A program made the position numbers and the translations under genes. A DNA stretch of 64,000 nt from Acidobacteriaceae bacterium (GTDB lineage Bacteria; Acidobacteriota; Terriglobia; Terriglobales; Acidobacteriaceae), in assembly GCA_903642235.1 (NCBI GenBank), contig CAHJWL010000001.1, positions 186,001 to 250,000 of the forward strand, in the 5' to 3' direction. The notes under the pieces are model-generated. The model saw only the letters and a list, made by a program, of their open reading frames with translations, had not been told where the DNA came from and ran no database searches. Below, piece after piece: positions 36,070-45,787 of this stretch. Numbering within the stretch: the first letter of the stretch is position 1; every line of letters starts with the position of its first letter.

Positions 36070-36318
36070 TTACAGGTGTATCGACCGGCCAAACTCGCTC
36101 AGCTTCTCTTCCACATCCGCCAGAGCCATGGCAAGAGCGGACCGCCGGTGCGGGCTGGCCGTACGCTCTGAGAGAATGCGCTCGCGCTGCATCTCAAGCG
36201 CCTGCCGGCGACGCTTCGTCTCGGCATCCGCGGCATCGGCCACGCGGGTGTCAGGAGGTGGAACCTTGGCCTGTGCTTGCTGTTCTTCCACGGATTTGCT
36301 CTCCCATCCACGCGACAT
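36070..36318 (-). CDS. Small charged helical protein, function unknown
   Basis: 82 residues, almost all Glu, Ala, Arg and Lys, with a coiled-coil-like C-terminal half (ALEMQRERILSERTAS, ALADVEEKLSEFG). It has no signal or membrane segment. Convergent to the SDR gene by 17 bases. I do not recognise it; a comparable small gene occurs as a hypothetical in related genomes as far as I recall. Confidence 0.55.
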   Translation of the reverse strand: MSRGWESKSVEEQQAQAKVPPPDTRVADAADAETKRRRQALEMQRERILSERTASPHRRSALAMALADVEEKLSEFGRSIHL

Positions 36319-36465
36319 ACCTCATTCTACGTCTCCGCTTTCACCCTGAAGCAAGAAAGGAGGCAATTTCCGCCATCGCCACCTCTTCCGGCCCGGCGAC
36401 TTGCCCAGTGTTCAGCGTGCGCCTGCCTATAATTGAGACTGGCCGTGAGCCCCGGAGCTGCGCAC

Positions 36466-37407
36466 GTGATTGTCCAAATCGAACATCTCCGTAAGGTGTA
36501 CGACGGCAAGCCGGATGTCGTAGCCGTGGACGGAATCGATCTCAGCGTTCGCGAGGGTGAGATCTTCGGTCTGCTCGGCCCCAACGGCGCGGGCAAGACC
36601 ACGACCATCAGTATCTGCACCACGCGCGCGCTGCCCTCTTCCGGCCGCGTCCTTATCGCCGGGATGGACGTCGTCGCGCATCCTGCGATCAGCCGTCGCG
36701 AGATCGGCGTCGTGCCGCAATACAACACGCTCGACCGTGCCTGCACGATCTTTGAGAACATCCACTTTCATTGCTTGTACTTCGGCTTCTCTCGCGCAGA
36801 CGCCACCGCCCGCACCCGCGAACTGCTCGAGCAGTTTCACCTGACCGAGCGTGCCGGGGCGCGGCCGCAGCAGCTCTCCGGCGGACTTGCGCAACGCGTG
36901 CAGATCGCCCGCGCCATTGCCCACCGGCCCAAGGTCCTCTTCCTCGACGAGCCAAGCGCCGGCCTCGACCCGCAGAGCCGCATCGCTCTGTGGGACGCCG
37001 TCCGTGCTCTCCGATCGCAAGGCATTACCGTCGTCCTCACAACGCACTACATGGAAGAGGCAGACGAACTCTGCGAGCGTGTGGCCATCATTGACCATGG
37101 CAAGATCCTCGTCGAAGACACACCCGCCGCGCTCAAGGCCTCCGTTGGCGCCGGCAAGATCTATGAGCTTGACCTGCACGATCAGAAAGGCCGCGTCAGT
37201 CTGCCTGCAAGCCTCGGCGTGCTCGATGGCATTACTGCAGTCGAACAGACTGATACAGGTGTTCGCGTCTTCGCGCAGCCCGTCGATGGCCTGCTGTCGG
37301 AGGTCGTCCGCACCGCAGATCCCTTCGGCCTGCGCGACCTCACCATTACCGAGCCGAGTCTCGAGACCGTCTTCATCCGTCTTACAGGACGCGAGCTGCG
37401 CGAGTAG
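36466..37407 (+). CDS. ABC-2 type exporter ATP-binding protein (DrrA-like)
   Basis: 313 residues with Walker A GPNGAGKTT (38-46), Q-loop VVPQYNTL, signature LSGGLAQR, Walker B VLFLDEPSAGLD and switch HYMEEADELC. The C-terminal 85 residues are the extension typical of daunorubicin-type DrrA and of many ABC-2 ATPases. GTG 36466 is preferred since GGAG lies 8 bases upstream; TTG 36433 and GTG 36445 are in frame too. It pairs with the permease gene 15 bases downstream to export an unknown molecule. Confidence 0.93.
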   Translation: MIVQIEHLRKVYDGKPDVVAVDGIDLSVREGEIFGLLGPNGAGKTTTISICTTRALPSSGRVLIAGMDVVAHPAISRREIGVVPQYNTLDRACTIFENIHFHCLYFGFSRADATARTRELLEQFHLTERAGARPQQLSGGLAQRVQIARAIAHRPKVLFLDEPSAGLDPQSRIALWDAVRALRSQGITVVLTTHYMEEADELCERVAIIDHGKILVEDTPAALKASVGAGKIYELDLHDQKGRVSLPASLGVLDGITAVEQTDTGVRVFAQPVDGLLSEVVRTADPFGLRDLTITEPSLETVFIRLTGRELRE

Positions 37408-37422
37408 AAGGAGACACACACG

Positions 37423-38268
37423 ATGGCTACTGCCGTTCTCACCACCTCATCCTCCGTCACCCGCCAGCAGCAGTACGTGCGTGCCTTTGCCGGCCTCTTT
37501 CTGCGCGATCTCTTTGTTCTGCGGCGCGAGCTTTTGCCCTTTGTCATTCGCGTCTGCATGAACCCGCTGCTCTTCCTCTTCGTCTTCACGGTCATCATGC
37601 CGCACATGGGCTCGGCCGCCATGAATCCGACGGCGAGCATGGCCGGCGCAAATTTTTCGACCATCCTTCTGCCCGGTCTTATGGCCGTCGCCATCATGTT
37701 TTCGGGTATTGCAGCTGTTGCTTTGCCGCTCGCGCAGGAGTTTGGTGTCACCCGCGAGATCGACGATCGCGTCATGTGCCCGCTGCCCGTAGCCGCCGTC
37801 GCCGTTGAAAAGATCGTCTTCTCCGCGCTGCAGAGCATGATTGCCGCCGCAATCGTCTTTCCCATGGCGTACTACGTTCCCGCAACACCCGTCGTCGCGC
37901 ACGTCTCCAGCTGGCCTTTTCTCCTGACCGTCATGGTTCTTTCAAGCCTGGTGTCCGGTGCACTGGGCCTCACCATCGGCACCAGCGTCAAGCCGCAGCA
38001 GATCGGCCTCATCTTCGGCGTTGTCGTTATGCCGATCACGTTTCTCGGCTGCGTCTACTATCCGTGGTCCGCGCTCACCCACATGCGCTGGCTGCAGATC
38101 GGCGTTCTGCTCAACCCGATTGTTTATATGAGCGAAGGTCTGCGCGGCGCGCTTACAACCGGCCTGCCCCACATGAACAACGCCCTTGTGCTGATCATGC
38201 TGTGCGTCTTCCTGGTGCTGCTGACGTCCCTGGGCATCCGAGGCTTTCTTCGCCGTGTCATCGGCTAA
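37423..38268 (+). CDS. ABC-2 type transporter permease
   Basis: 281 residues with six hydrophobic segments typical of ABC-2 permeases: FVIRVCMNPLLFLFVFTVIM, TILLPGLMAVAIMFSGIAAV and LIFGVVVMPITFLGCVYYPW. AAGGAG precedes the ATG, and the DrrA-like ATPase is 15 bases upstream, so they form one complete exporter. DrrAB-like systems export lipids, drugs or polysaccharide. The substrate cannot be read here. It converges on the YpdA-like gene with a 4-base gap. Confidence 0.92.
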   Translation: MATAVLTTSSSVTRQQQYVRAFAGLFLRDLFVLRRELLPFVIRVCMNPLLFLFVFTVIMPHMGSAAMNPTASMAGANFSTILLPGLMAVAIMFSGIAAVALPLAQEFGVTREIDDRVMCPLPVAAVAVEKIVFSALQSMIAAAIVFPMAYYVPATPVVAHVSSWPFLLTVMVLSSLVSGALGLTIGTSVKPQQIGLIFGVVVMPITFLGCVYYPWSALTHMRWLQIGVLLNPIVYMSEGLRGALTTGLPHMNNALVLIMLCVFLVLLTSLGIRGFLRRVIG

Positions 38269-38272
38269 GCGC

Positions 38273-39328
38273 TTACTCTAGATTTCGCAGCGCCGATCGC
38301 GATCCAACCAGCGCCGCTTCATCCTCTTCCGGTGAGAGCCCGCGTAGGGCGTCGGCGATCAGCTTGCCGTGAAAGCGTCCATTCTCGATAAAGATCTCGT
38401 GTGTTCGCTCTCCCGCCACGATCACACCCGCGAGATAGATGCCCGGAACATTGCTCTCAAGCGTCGCCGGGTTGCACACCGGGCAACGGTCGTTGTCTTG
38501 GTCCAGCCGTATGCCCAGGCGCTCAAGAAAAGGGAAGTCCGGGTGGTAGCCGGTCAGGGCAAATACGTGATCATTCTTGAGTGTCCGCACGCCATCCGGC
38601 GTCGAGATCGTCACAGAGTCCTCATCAATGTTGATGACCTCACTCTGAAAGAGTCCCGTCACCTCGCCATTCTTGATGCGGTTGTTGATGTCCGGCAAAA
38701 TCCAGTACTTCACCTGCCGGTGCATCTCTGTTCCGCGGTGCACCAGCGTGACTCGCGCACCATGCCGCCAAAGCTCAAGCGCAGCAATCGCCGCAGAGTT
38801 CTTGCCGCCGATCACCACAACATCCTGATCGAAAAACGGGTGCGGATCGTCATAGTAGTGGTGTACCTTCTTCCGATCCTCTCCCGGCAGCCCCAGCCGG
38901 TTCGGCAGATCGTAGTAGCCCGTCGCGACGACCAGTTTGCGTGCCCGATGCAGTATCAATCGGCCGCTTCGGTCCGTGACATTCACCCGGAAGTCGCCAT
39001 CAGCGCCCTCGACCGTCTGCACCGTCTCATAGAGCCGCAGATCAAGCGCGTAATGCTGCGCGACGCGGCGGTAGTAGTCCAGTGCCTCCGTCCTGGTCGG
39101 CTTGGGGTTCGAGCTCGAAAAGGGAATATCGCCGATCTCGAGCAGCTCCGGCGTCGTAAAAAACGTCATGTGCGCCGGATAGTGAAAGATGGAGTTGCAG
39201 AGGCAGCCTTTGTCCACGACCACCGCACGCATTCCGGCGCGCTGAGCCTCAATGGCACATGCCAGCCCGGTCGGTCCGGCACCAATCACAAGAACGTCGA
39301 AGAGGGTGTCCGCTGGCTGCTCGCTCAT
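38273..39328 (-). CDS. YpdA-like FAD/NAD(P) oxidoreductase (bacillithiol disulfide reductase type)
   Basis: 351 residues with a dinucleotide motif VIGAGPTG (about 14-21), a second VVVIGGKNSA, and FALTGYHPDFPFL and the flavin-binding SNVPGIYLAGVI. The organisation, notably CLCNSIFHYPAHMTFFTTPELLEIG, is that of YpdA, which reduces bacillithiol disulfide in Firmicutes. Bacillithiol genes are reported in some Acidobacteria, so the role is plausible but I see no bsh gene here. ATG 39328 is taken; the upstream 20 codons lack family likeness. Confidence 0.85.
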   Translation of the reverse strand: MSEQPADTLFDVLVIGAGPTGLACAIEAQRAGMRAVVVDKGCLCNSIFHYPAHMTFFTTPELLEIGDIPFSSSNPKPTRTEALDYYRRVAQHYALDLRLYETVQTVEGADGDFRVNVTDRSGRLILHRARKLVVATGYYDLPNRLGLPGEDRKKVHHYYDDPHPFFDQDVVVIGGKNSAAIAALELWRHGARVTLVHRGTEMHRQVKYWILPDINNRIKNGEVTGLFQSEVINIDEDSVTISTPDGVRTLKNDHVFALTGYHPDFPFLERLGIRLDQDNDRCPVCNPATLESNVPGIYLAGVIVAGERTHEIFIENGRFHGKLIADALRGLSPEEDEAALVGSRSALRNLE

Positions 39329-39396
39329 GCGATTAAGACTACAGGCAGCCGGAAAGGATTCACGCTTCGCCCTGCCGCTTCCAACCAACGGAGATG

Positions 39397-40104
39397 CTAT
39401 GTCTCGAGCGTCACCAGCTTGTGCGCAATAGCAAATAAAGCCAGTTCCAGCCGCGTCGAAACTCCGGTTTTGTCAAAGATGTTCGACAGATGGCGCTTGA
39501 CCGTCTCCTCGCTGATGGTGAACTCCTTCGCGATATCCTTGTTCGAGCACCCTTCAACGATCGAGTTGACGACCTCGAGCTCGCGCGGCGTCAGACCGTA
39601 GGTCTTGCGTTCGGCCCCGGCCGCGGCCTTCGCCGTCAACTCGCGCAGCTTGGTGACCAGGTTCGCCACACGCTCTCCGCCGATCCAATAGTCGCCCGAC
39701 TGCACCGCCCGCAGCGATCGCGTGAGCTCTCCGGCGACCGAGCCTTTCTCGACGATGCCGCGTGCGCCAATCTGCAGCGCCTCGATGATCTGCTGCGTGG
39801 AAATCGTCGCCGTCAGCAGAATGATCTTCACGCCGGAAGACCGGTTCACGATCGCTCGCATGGCCTCAAGACCCGGCAGCCGGGGCATCGCCAGATCCAG
39901 CAGCAGCACATCCGGCTCAAGCTCGAGCGTCTGCGTAATGGCATCATCGCCATCCTCTGCTTCGCCCACAACCTCATAGCCGGCTTCGTTCGACAGCATG
40001 GCAATAACGCCTTTGCGCACGACCAGATGGTCATCGGCAACGACAATGCGAATGGGGTTTGCTCCGGAGCCAAATCCTGACGGCTTCCTTGGTACCTGGT
40101 TCAT
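39397..40104 (-). CDS. NarL/FixJ-type response regulator
   Basis: 235 residues. An N-terminal receiver (acidic Asp24-Asp25, phosphoacceptor Asp70 in VLLLDLAMP, Lys at position 3 of the PxxK-like region) is joined to a LuxR-type HTH (GLTPRELEVVNSIVEG, SNKDIAKEFTISEETVKRHL). Phosphorylated forms bind DNA and change transcription. It lies 30 bases behind the receiver-Hpt gene, so the two are a unit, but no histidine kinase is near. The start context is ordinary. Confidence 0.93.
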   Translation of the reverse strand: MNQVPRKPSGFGSGANPIRIVVADDHLVVRKGVIAMLSNEAGYEVVGEAEDGDDAITQTLELEPDVLLLDLAMPRLPGLEAMRAIVNRSSGVKIILLTATISTQQIIEALQIGARGIVEKGSVAGELTRSLRAVQSGDYWIGGERVANLVTKLRELTAKAAAGAERKTYGLTPRELEVVNSIVEGCSNKDIAKEFTISEETVKRHLSNIFDKTGVSTRLELALFAIAHKLVTLET

Positions 40105-40134
40105 CTCGTCTCCTGGCCAGAAGAACGGGTGCTC

Positions 40135-40857
40135 TCAAACCTGCAGCCCGCGCGCTGTTAGCATACGCCGGAGCCGCTCCGCGGCCAGCGGAATTTCCGC
40201 GAGTGTAGCTGCCTGGTCAGCAGCCGTGCCAGTTCCTGATTCCAGCCGCGCCCCCAGCGCGCGCAGCTCGGACGCACCCAGAATGCCGAAGCCGCCTTTC
40301 AGCGCATGCGCGCTCGCCTCGAGGGCCGCCGCATCTCCCTGCGTCAGCGCCGCCTGCATGCGATCGATGTGGGTTCCAAGCTCCGTGTACGCAAGCGCGA
40401 AGAGCTCGCTCATCTGCTGCGGCCGCATCATGCTTGCGAGCTGCGCGAAGACTGCTTCATTAAGCACCTCCGTCCCCGCTGATACCGCGGCTTCTCTCTC
40501 GGACTGCTCCTCTTCTTTGAGATGACGGACTGCCCCGCTGAACTCCTCTGGTGTGAACGGCTTTGGCAAAAAAGTGTGGAAGCCCGCATACCGCTCCGGC
40601 GCAGGCTGGCTGCCGCTCATCGCGATCAGCGGCACATCCGGGATCACTGTTCGCAGCTGCGCCGCTAGCTCCGGTCCATGCAGCCCCGGCATCTGCAGAT
40701 CGGAGAGAACAACGTCGAAGCGACCACCCTGCATCCGCAGACAATCCATAGCGGACTCGCCGCTCTCCGCCGCCACAATCTCGTAGCCTGCCGCCGAGAG
40801 AGTCAGCTCCAGCACCGATCGGCTGAGTTCGTCGTCGTCGATTAGAAGAAGACGCAT
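40135..40857 (-). CDS. Receiver-Hpt phosphorelay protein
   Basis: About 240 residues. An N-terminal response-regulator receiver (acidic DDD near residues 7-9 and phosphoacceptor Asp53 in VVLSDLQMPG) is followed by a linker and a C-terminal Hpt domain with His184 in SAHALKGGFGILGA. It would pass phosphate from its Asp or a kinase's receiver to the neighbouring LuxR-type regulator (inference). The hybrid kinase is not in the window. Starts at 40857 and 40875 are both possible. Confidence 0.9.
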   Translation of the reverse strand: MRLLLIDDDELSRSVLELTLSAAGYEIVAAESGESAMDCLRMQGGRFDVVLSDLQMPGLHGPELAAQLRTVIPDVPLIAMSGSQPAPERYAGFHTFLPKPFTPEEFSGAVRHLKEEEQSEREAAVSAGTEVLNEAVFAQLASMMRPQQMSELFALAYTELGTHIDRMQAALTQGDAAALEASAHALKGGFGILGASELRALGARLESGTGTAADQAATLAEIPLAAERLRRMLTARGLQV

Positions 40858-40995
40858 CGAGCTGAGACCCCGCATCTCGAGCCAAGACTATCAACGCCCG
40901 GGAAGCCGCGCTAGCGCGTTGACGAAGCGGGAGCGATAGAGTGGTGCCATGGCACGATCGATCGCCACCATCCGGCTACTGCGGAGCCTGCTTGC

Positions 40996-42240
40996 ATGAC
41001 ACGGCCTCTGCTCGCGCTGCTCGCTCTGTCCCTGCTCGAAGGCGATAGCTCGAACACGCATCTCCGCTATCAGCGCGCCGTCCGCGTGACGCAGCCCGGG
41101 CAGAGCTGTGCTGTGCTGGATCCTGCCCTCTATACCCATGCTGCCGCCTCTCTCGCTGATCTGCGGCTGACCACTAAGGACGGAGCACAAGAGATTCCCT
41201 TTGTTCTTCTGCGCAGCGGCAGTCTGCAGACCGAAACAGAAAACGCGCGCATCGTTAATGTTCATCAGGCAGGGAAGTCTCTCCTCTTCGATCTCGCGAT
41301 GCCGCCGCGCCCCTACACGGATGTCATGCTGCTGCTGAACGCACCCAATCGTCTCGCCCAGGCCGTCGTCACCACGGAGAAGTCTTCCCGCTCAAGTCTC
41401 GGGGAGTTCACGCTCTTCGATCTCACCGCGCAACACCTCACAGGCGACACCACGCTCCATCTGCAGGAGACTGCCGCGCCCCTTCTGCACGTCACACTTC
41501 GTCCTCTTCCTGAAAGCTCGCCGATCACCCCCGCTATGCTCCTTGGCGCGAGCGTTCCGCCCAGCCGTGAGGCTCAAACGCTCTTCACCCCGGCTCTCCG
41601 CACGTCCAGCTTTGAGCAGACGCGGCATCAGACAATCGCGCGTTTCACCGTTCCCGCCCACCTGCCGATCGAGCGTGTGCGTGTCGTTCTGGCCGCCGGC
41701 AAGACACCCAACTTTACGCGCTCCGTTCTCATCACGAGCCACGTCTCTGGCGAATCCGAAAGCTCCGGCGAGCAGATCCGCGAAACCATCGCCCGCGTTC
41801 GCAGCACGCGCGGCGGCACTGTCCTCAGCCTTAACCAGCTCAGCCTTCCCGCAATCCTGGGCGCCAACCTGCAGAGGCCTGCCGAGGTCGAGGTAGCCAT
41901 CGAGAATGCGAACGACCCACCGCTGCCGCTCGCATCCGTTGTGCTCGAAACCCGCCAGCGACAGATCTGCTTTGACCTCTCTGCTGCTGCTCCCCTGACA
42001 CTCTTCTACGGCGATCCAGCACTCGAGCCGCCGCAGTATGACTACCAGCAGCACTTCCGTCCCGACCCGGCCATGCGAAATGCTGTGCTTGGCCCAGAAC
42101 AGGCCAACCCGCACTACGTGCCGCGTGAAGACACCCGCTCCCTCACCAAACGGCACCCTCGCATGCTTGCGCTCGGCACGATGCTCGTCGTGTGCCTCGT
42201 TGCCGTACTCACTCTGCGATCCAAGAAGCTGCGAGTCTGA
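40996..42240 (+). CDS. DUF3999-like secreted/membrane protein
   Basis: 414 residues. A short N-terminal signal-like stretch (RPLLALLALSLL) and a C-terminal membrane helix (MLALGTMLVVCLVAVLTL) flank a large beta-rich region with LPLYT-like phrases (DPALYTHAAASLADLRLTTKDG, EIPFVLL). This fits DUF3999, which often accompanies DUF2339 membrane proteins. No DUF2339 gene is in the window. GGAG lies upstream of the ATG. The function is unknown. Confidence 0.7.
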   Translation: MTRPLLALLALSLLEGDSSNTHLRYQRAVRVTQPGQSCAVLDPALYTHAAASLADLRLTTKDGAQEIPFVLLRSGSLQTETENARIVNVHQAGKSLLFDLAMPPRPYTDVMLLLNAPNRLAQAVVTTEKSSRSSLGEFTLFDLTAQHLTGDTTLHLQETAAPLLHVTLRPLPESSPITPAMLLGASVPPSREAQTLFTPALRTSSFEQTRHQTIARFTVPAHLPIERVRVVLAAGKTPNFTRSVLITSHVSGESESSGEQIRETIARVRSTRGGTVLSLNQLSLPAILGANLQRPAEVEVAIENANDPPLPLASVVLETRQRQICFDLSAAAPLTLFYGDPALEPPQYDYQQHFRPDPAMRNAVLGPEQANPHYVPREDTRSLTKRHPRMLALGTMLVVCLVAVLTLRSKKLRV

Positions 42241-42354
42241 GCGCCGCCGACTCACCCTCGCCTGTCATCCTCGGTGCGGCCCCACTTGGTTGCCATGCTT
42301 CACGCAGCGGAGTCCCTGCTGGTACATTCCTCCGCCGCACGATTTGGTCGCCGC

Positions 42355-45033
42355 CTATCGCATCGCAGTATCCACTTCCTTCAGCCACGTCGCCGGCTTC
42401 AGCAGCTCGCGCGGCTTCGATCCGTCCGCAGGCCCCACCAGTCCATCCCGATGCATCATGTCGATCAGGTGTGCCGCCCGTCCATATCCAATTCGTAACC
42501 GTCGCTGTAACAGACTCGTCGATGCCTTGCCAAACTCGAACACCAGCCGCACCGCATCATCAAACAGCTCATCGTTCGCCTCGCCGCCATCGCCCGCCTC
42601 GCCCTCGACACTGTCTTCCTTCGGCCCTTCGAGGAAGCCCTGCACGTACTCGGCCTCGCCCTGCGCCTTCCAGAACTCCGTTACCGCGGCAATCTCCTTC
42701 TCGGTGACAAACGGTGCATGCACCCGCTGCACACGGCTCGTCCCCGGCGGCAGATACAGCATGTCGCCGCGTCCCAGCAGACTTTCCGCACCGTTCGAAT
42801 CAATAATCGTCCGCGAGTCCACCTTCGTCGCCAGCCGGAAGCTCATGCGCGTCGGCACGTTCGCCTTGATCAGCCCCGTGATCACATCCACCGACGGCCG
42901 CTGCGTCGCCAGCACCAGGTGAATACCCACCGCGCGCGCCATCTGCGCCAGCCGCGTGATCGCCTCTTCCACGTTCGATCGATCCAGCATCATCAGGTCG
43001 GCCAGTTCGTCGATGATGATCATGATGTACGGCAGCGGCTCCTGATCGCGCGGGTCTTCAAACATGTCGGCTGTCGCGTTCTCAACCATCTTGTTGTACT
43101 GATCAATGTTCCGCACGTGATGGCTGGCCAGCAGCTTCAGACGCCGCTCCATCTCCCGCACCGCGTTGCGCAGTGCATTCGCCGCCAGCTTCGCCTCCGT
43201 GATGATCGGCGTAAACAGATGCGGAATCCCTTCGTACATCCCCAGTTCCACGCGCTTCGGGTCGACCAGGATCATGCGCACCTGCTCCGGCGTCGACTTG
43301 AACAGCACGCTCATGATCATCGCGTTGATCGCCACCGACTTGCCCGACCCGGTTGAGCCCGCGATCAGCACATGCGGCATACTCGCCAGATCGCCCGTCA
43401 CAATGCGGCCGTTGATGTCCTTGCCCAGCGCAATCGCCAGCCGCGACTTCGACTGCGCGAAGCTCTCGCACTCCACCACATCGCGCAGCCAGATGGTCTC
43501 GCGTTCGGAGTTCGGGACTTGAATCCCCACCGTCGATTTTCCCGCCATGCGTTCAATCAGAATGCTCTCCGCCGCCATCGCCAGGCACAGATCGTCCGCC
43601 AGCCCGGTCACGCGCGAGTACTTCACCCCCGCATCCGGCTTGAACTCAAACGTCGTCACCACCGGCCCCGGGTTGATCTGCGTCACCTGTCCGTCCACAT
43701 CGAACTCGGCGCACTTCTCAACCAGCACCCGCGCCTCGTCGCGCAGCGCATCCTCCCGCACCTGCGCATGCTCGTCACTCTTGTAGAGCAGGGAAGAGGG
43801 CGGCAATTTGTAACCACGCACGCTCTTTGGCGTAATCGCCACCGCCTTGATGTCCGAGTCCGCGCGTTTGCCAAAGGAGATTCCCTGCGCGGGCATGGGT
43901 TCGGCCGGAACGGCTGCAGGTTCAGACACCCGCGCTGCGGTTCGGGCCGGCACTGGAGGAAGCGCAGGCAGCGGCTCCACAGGCTCGGGTGTCTTCTGTG
44001 CGCGGGCTGGGGGCGTCTCGGGCAAAGGGAATCCGAAGGCTGCTGCCTCCGCGAAGTTGTTGTCGTCATCCAGTGCTCGTCGCGGTGTCGCCGCCTTCGC
44101 CAGAGCCTCCGCATGTGGAGCCGCTGCCGCCATCGCGGTCGAAATCGACGTTGCCGCCGGAGCATCCACCAGCGTGCGCGGCATCGCCTCCCACACACTG
44201 GCCGCCTCGCCTTCCGTGATGATGGCCGGCGCCTCCGGCTCAGAGATCGTTCCGTTGCGGCGGCGGCTCCACCAGCCAAACAGGCCGGCAAGTAGTGTGT
44301 TCCGCTCCGGAGCCGCGCTCTCCGCCGCCGCGTGCGCCTCGTGCGCTCGCGCCAGCTTCTCCGCTGCCTCGCGTCGAGTGCCGAAGCGCTCTGTCGAAGC
44401 CTCCATCCGGGCATTCAGACGATTCAGCCTCCACTGCGCCCATCGATCATAGAGACCGCGGAAAAGCGAGAAGCGCGTCGTCAGCCAGGCCCGGGCCGTT
44501 GCGAGCGTGAACGTCGTCGAGAGATAGAGCGATACCGCCACCAGCAGTGTCACAACCAGCGCCGCCCCGGGCAGGTTCAGGTACTGCACCAGACTGTCCG
44601 AGACCAGCCGTCCGCTCACACCTTCAATCGGCAGCGCATGCCGCCAAAGCAGGCCGCCCGGCAGCAGAGCCACCATCGCCGGTGCCGCCAGCAGCCAGAG
44701 ACACACGCCGATCAGCTTTGAAAGCGTTGATCCGGTTGATCGCGATCGCATCCATCGCAGCCCTAAACGCACCAGCAGCAGCGGCAGGAAGAAGGAGGCC
44801 ACGCCAAAGAGCTGCAGCAGCGCGTCCGATCCGTATGCACCGAGCACCCCAACCCAGTTATGTGCCGGCCGCCCCGTTGCATACGCGCCTGCCGTGTTGA
44901 AGGAGGGATCCGTTGCGGTGTACGTTGCCAGCGCTAGCAGCAGCAGGGCAGCCGCACCCAGCGTCATCAGGCCAATCAGCTCATTCAACCGCCGGCTGCG
45001 CGTCGGTGCCGTTCCAGGTCGTAGGTTCTTCAT
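42355..45033 (-). CDS. ftsK: DNA translocase FtsK
   Basis: 892 residues. Four N-terminal membrane helices (residues 20-185) anchor it at the septum. A Pro/Ala-rich linker follows, then the RecA-like motor with Walker A GSTGSGKS and Walker B IIIDELADLM, and a C-terminal gamma winged helix (AVRLVFEFGKASTSLLQRRL) that reads polar DNA motifs. It pumps chromosome dimers toward the XerCD site and clears DNA from the division plane. ATG 45033 is the start; upstream frame to 45159 is not family-like. Confidence 0.96.
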   Translation of the reverse strand: MKNLRPGTAPTRSRRLNELIGLMTLGAAALLLLALATYTATDPSFNTAGAYATGRPAHNWVGVLGAYGSDALLQLFGVASFFLPLLLVRLGLRWMRSRSTGSTLSKLIGVCLWLLAAPAMVALLPGGLLWRHALPIEGVSGRLVSDSLVQYLNLPGAALVVTLLVAVSLYLSTTFTLATARAWLTTRFSLFRGLYDRWAQWRLNRLNARMEASTERFGTRREAAEKLARAHEAHAAAESAAPERNTLLAGLFGWWSRRRNGTISEPEAPAIITEGEAASVWEAMPRTLVDAPAATSISTAMAAAAPHAEALAKAATPRRALDDDNNFAEAAAFGFPLPETPPARAQKTPEPVEPLPALPPVPARTAARVSEPAAVPAEPMPAQGISFGKRADSDIKAVAITPKSVRGYKLPPSSLLYKSDEHAQVREDALRDEARVLVEKCAEFDVDGQVTQINPGPVVTTFEFKPDAGVKYSRVTGLADDLCLAMAAESILIERMAGKSTVGIQVPNSERETIWLRDVVECESFAQSKSRLAIALGKDINGRIVTGDLASMPHVLIAGSTGSGKSVAINAMIMSVLFKSTPEQVRMILVDPKRVELGMYEGIPHLFTPIITEAKLAANALRNAVREMERRLKLLASHHVRNIDQYNKMVENATADMFEDPRDQEPLPYIMIIIDELADLMMLDRSNVEEAITRLAQMARAVGIHLVLATQRPSVDVITGLIKANVPTRMSFRLATKVDSRTIIDSNGAESLLGRGDMLYLPPGTSRVQRVHAPFVTEKEIAAVTEFWKAQGEAEYVQGFLEGPKEDSVEGEAGDGGEANDELFDDAVRLVFEFGKASTSLLQRRLRIGYGRAAHLIDMMHRDGLVGPADGSKPRELLKPATWLKEVDTAMR

Positions 45034-45309
45034 AGGGTCTTCATCCACCGCGGCGTAGCTCCGTTCACCCTCGTCCGAAAGAGGCTGGCGCGAGCTGCGA
45101 GGGCGAGAGAGCAACCACCAGAAGCAGCTGTCATTATCCCAGAGCGGTGAGGCCCGCAAAGATCCGCATCGGCCCGGGACTCAGGATGCAAACCCATTCC
45201 CAACCGCCGCATCTACGAAACAGGGCGATCGTACCCGGAGCGACGCGATGGCATCTCGTTGCGCCTGTCCGGAGGGGAGCCGCCGATCTTAAGAACTGTA
45301 AGGGGAACT

Positions 45310-45771
45310 ATGGCAACCGACGAAGCAAAGCTGAACGAGACAAAGCGTGTCCTCACCTCCCTCGTCAACACGCTCCAAGACAGCCAGAAGGGCTTTGCCG
45401 ATCTCGGAGAGCACGTGAAGAGCGACGCGCTCAAGCGATACTTCCTGGGAGAAAGCCTGAAGCGCGCCAACTTTCGCGCCGAGCTCGAAAACGAACTGCA
45501 TCGCCTCGGCGAGCATGACGTCAAGGAGTCCGGCACCGCAGTCGCCGCTCTGCACCGCACCTGGGGCGACATCAAAGCCAAGCTGGGCGGCAGCGACCAC
45601 ACCCTTCTTGAGACCGCAGAGCAGGGCGAAGATCAGGCCAAGAAAGCCTACAAGGAAGCGCTTGAGCAGGATCTGCCGATGCCCCTCCGCGAGCTGCTGA
45701 GCACCCAGCAGGCAGAGGTTCTTACCTCGCACGACTACATCAAAGCGCAGCGCGACACCCTGGCCAAGTAG
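45310..45771 (+). CDS. PA2169-family (DUF2383) four-helix-bundle protein
   Basis: 153 residues, all helical: LNETKRVLTSLVNTLQDSQK, then LGEHVKSDALKRYFL and AVAALHRTWGDIKAKLGGSD. It fits the DUF2383/PA2169 family, related to ferritin-like bundles and often induced by stress. Iron ligands cannot be assigned with confidence. AGGGGA lies before ATG 45310; the frame also opens at 45259. It is divergent from ftsK. Confidence 0.85.
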   Translation: MATDEAKLNETKRVLTSLVNTLQDSQKGFADLGEHVKSDALKRYFLGESLKRANFRAELENELHRLGEHDVKESGTAVAALHRTWGDIKAKLGGSDHTLLETAEQGEDQAKKAYKEALEQDLPMPLRELLSTQQAEVLTSHDYIKAQRDTLAK

Positions 45772-45787
45772 AGTACGAGACGCCCAG

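Noticed and set aside
40996-42240. DUF3999 gene as part of a DUF2339-DUF3999 pair
   Set aside because: The partner gene is not in the window, so the pairing cannot be claimed.
42262-42318. Possible fourth copy of the dispersed repeat after the DUF3999 gene
   Set aside because: Only the ends (GTCATCCTCGG and CGCAGCGGAGTCCCTGCT) resemble the repeat; the middle is unrelated, so I did not list it.
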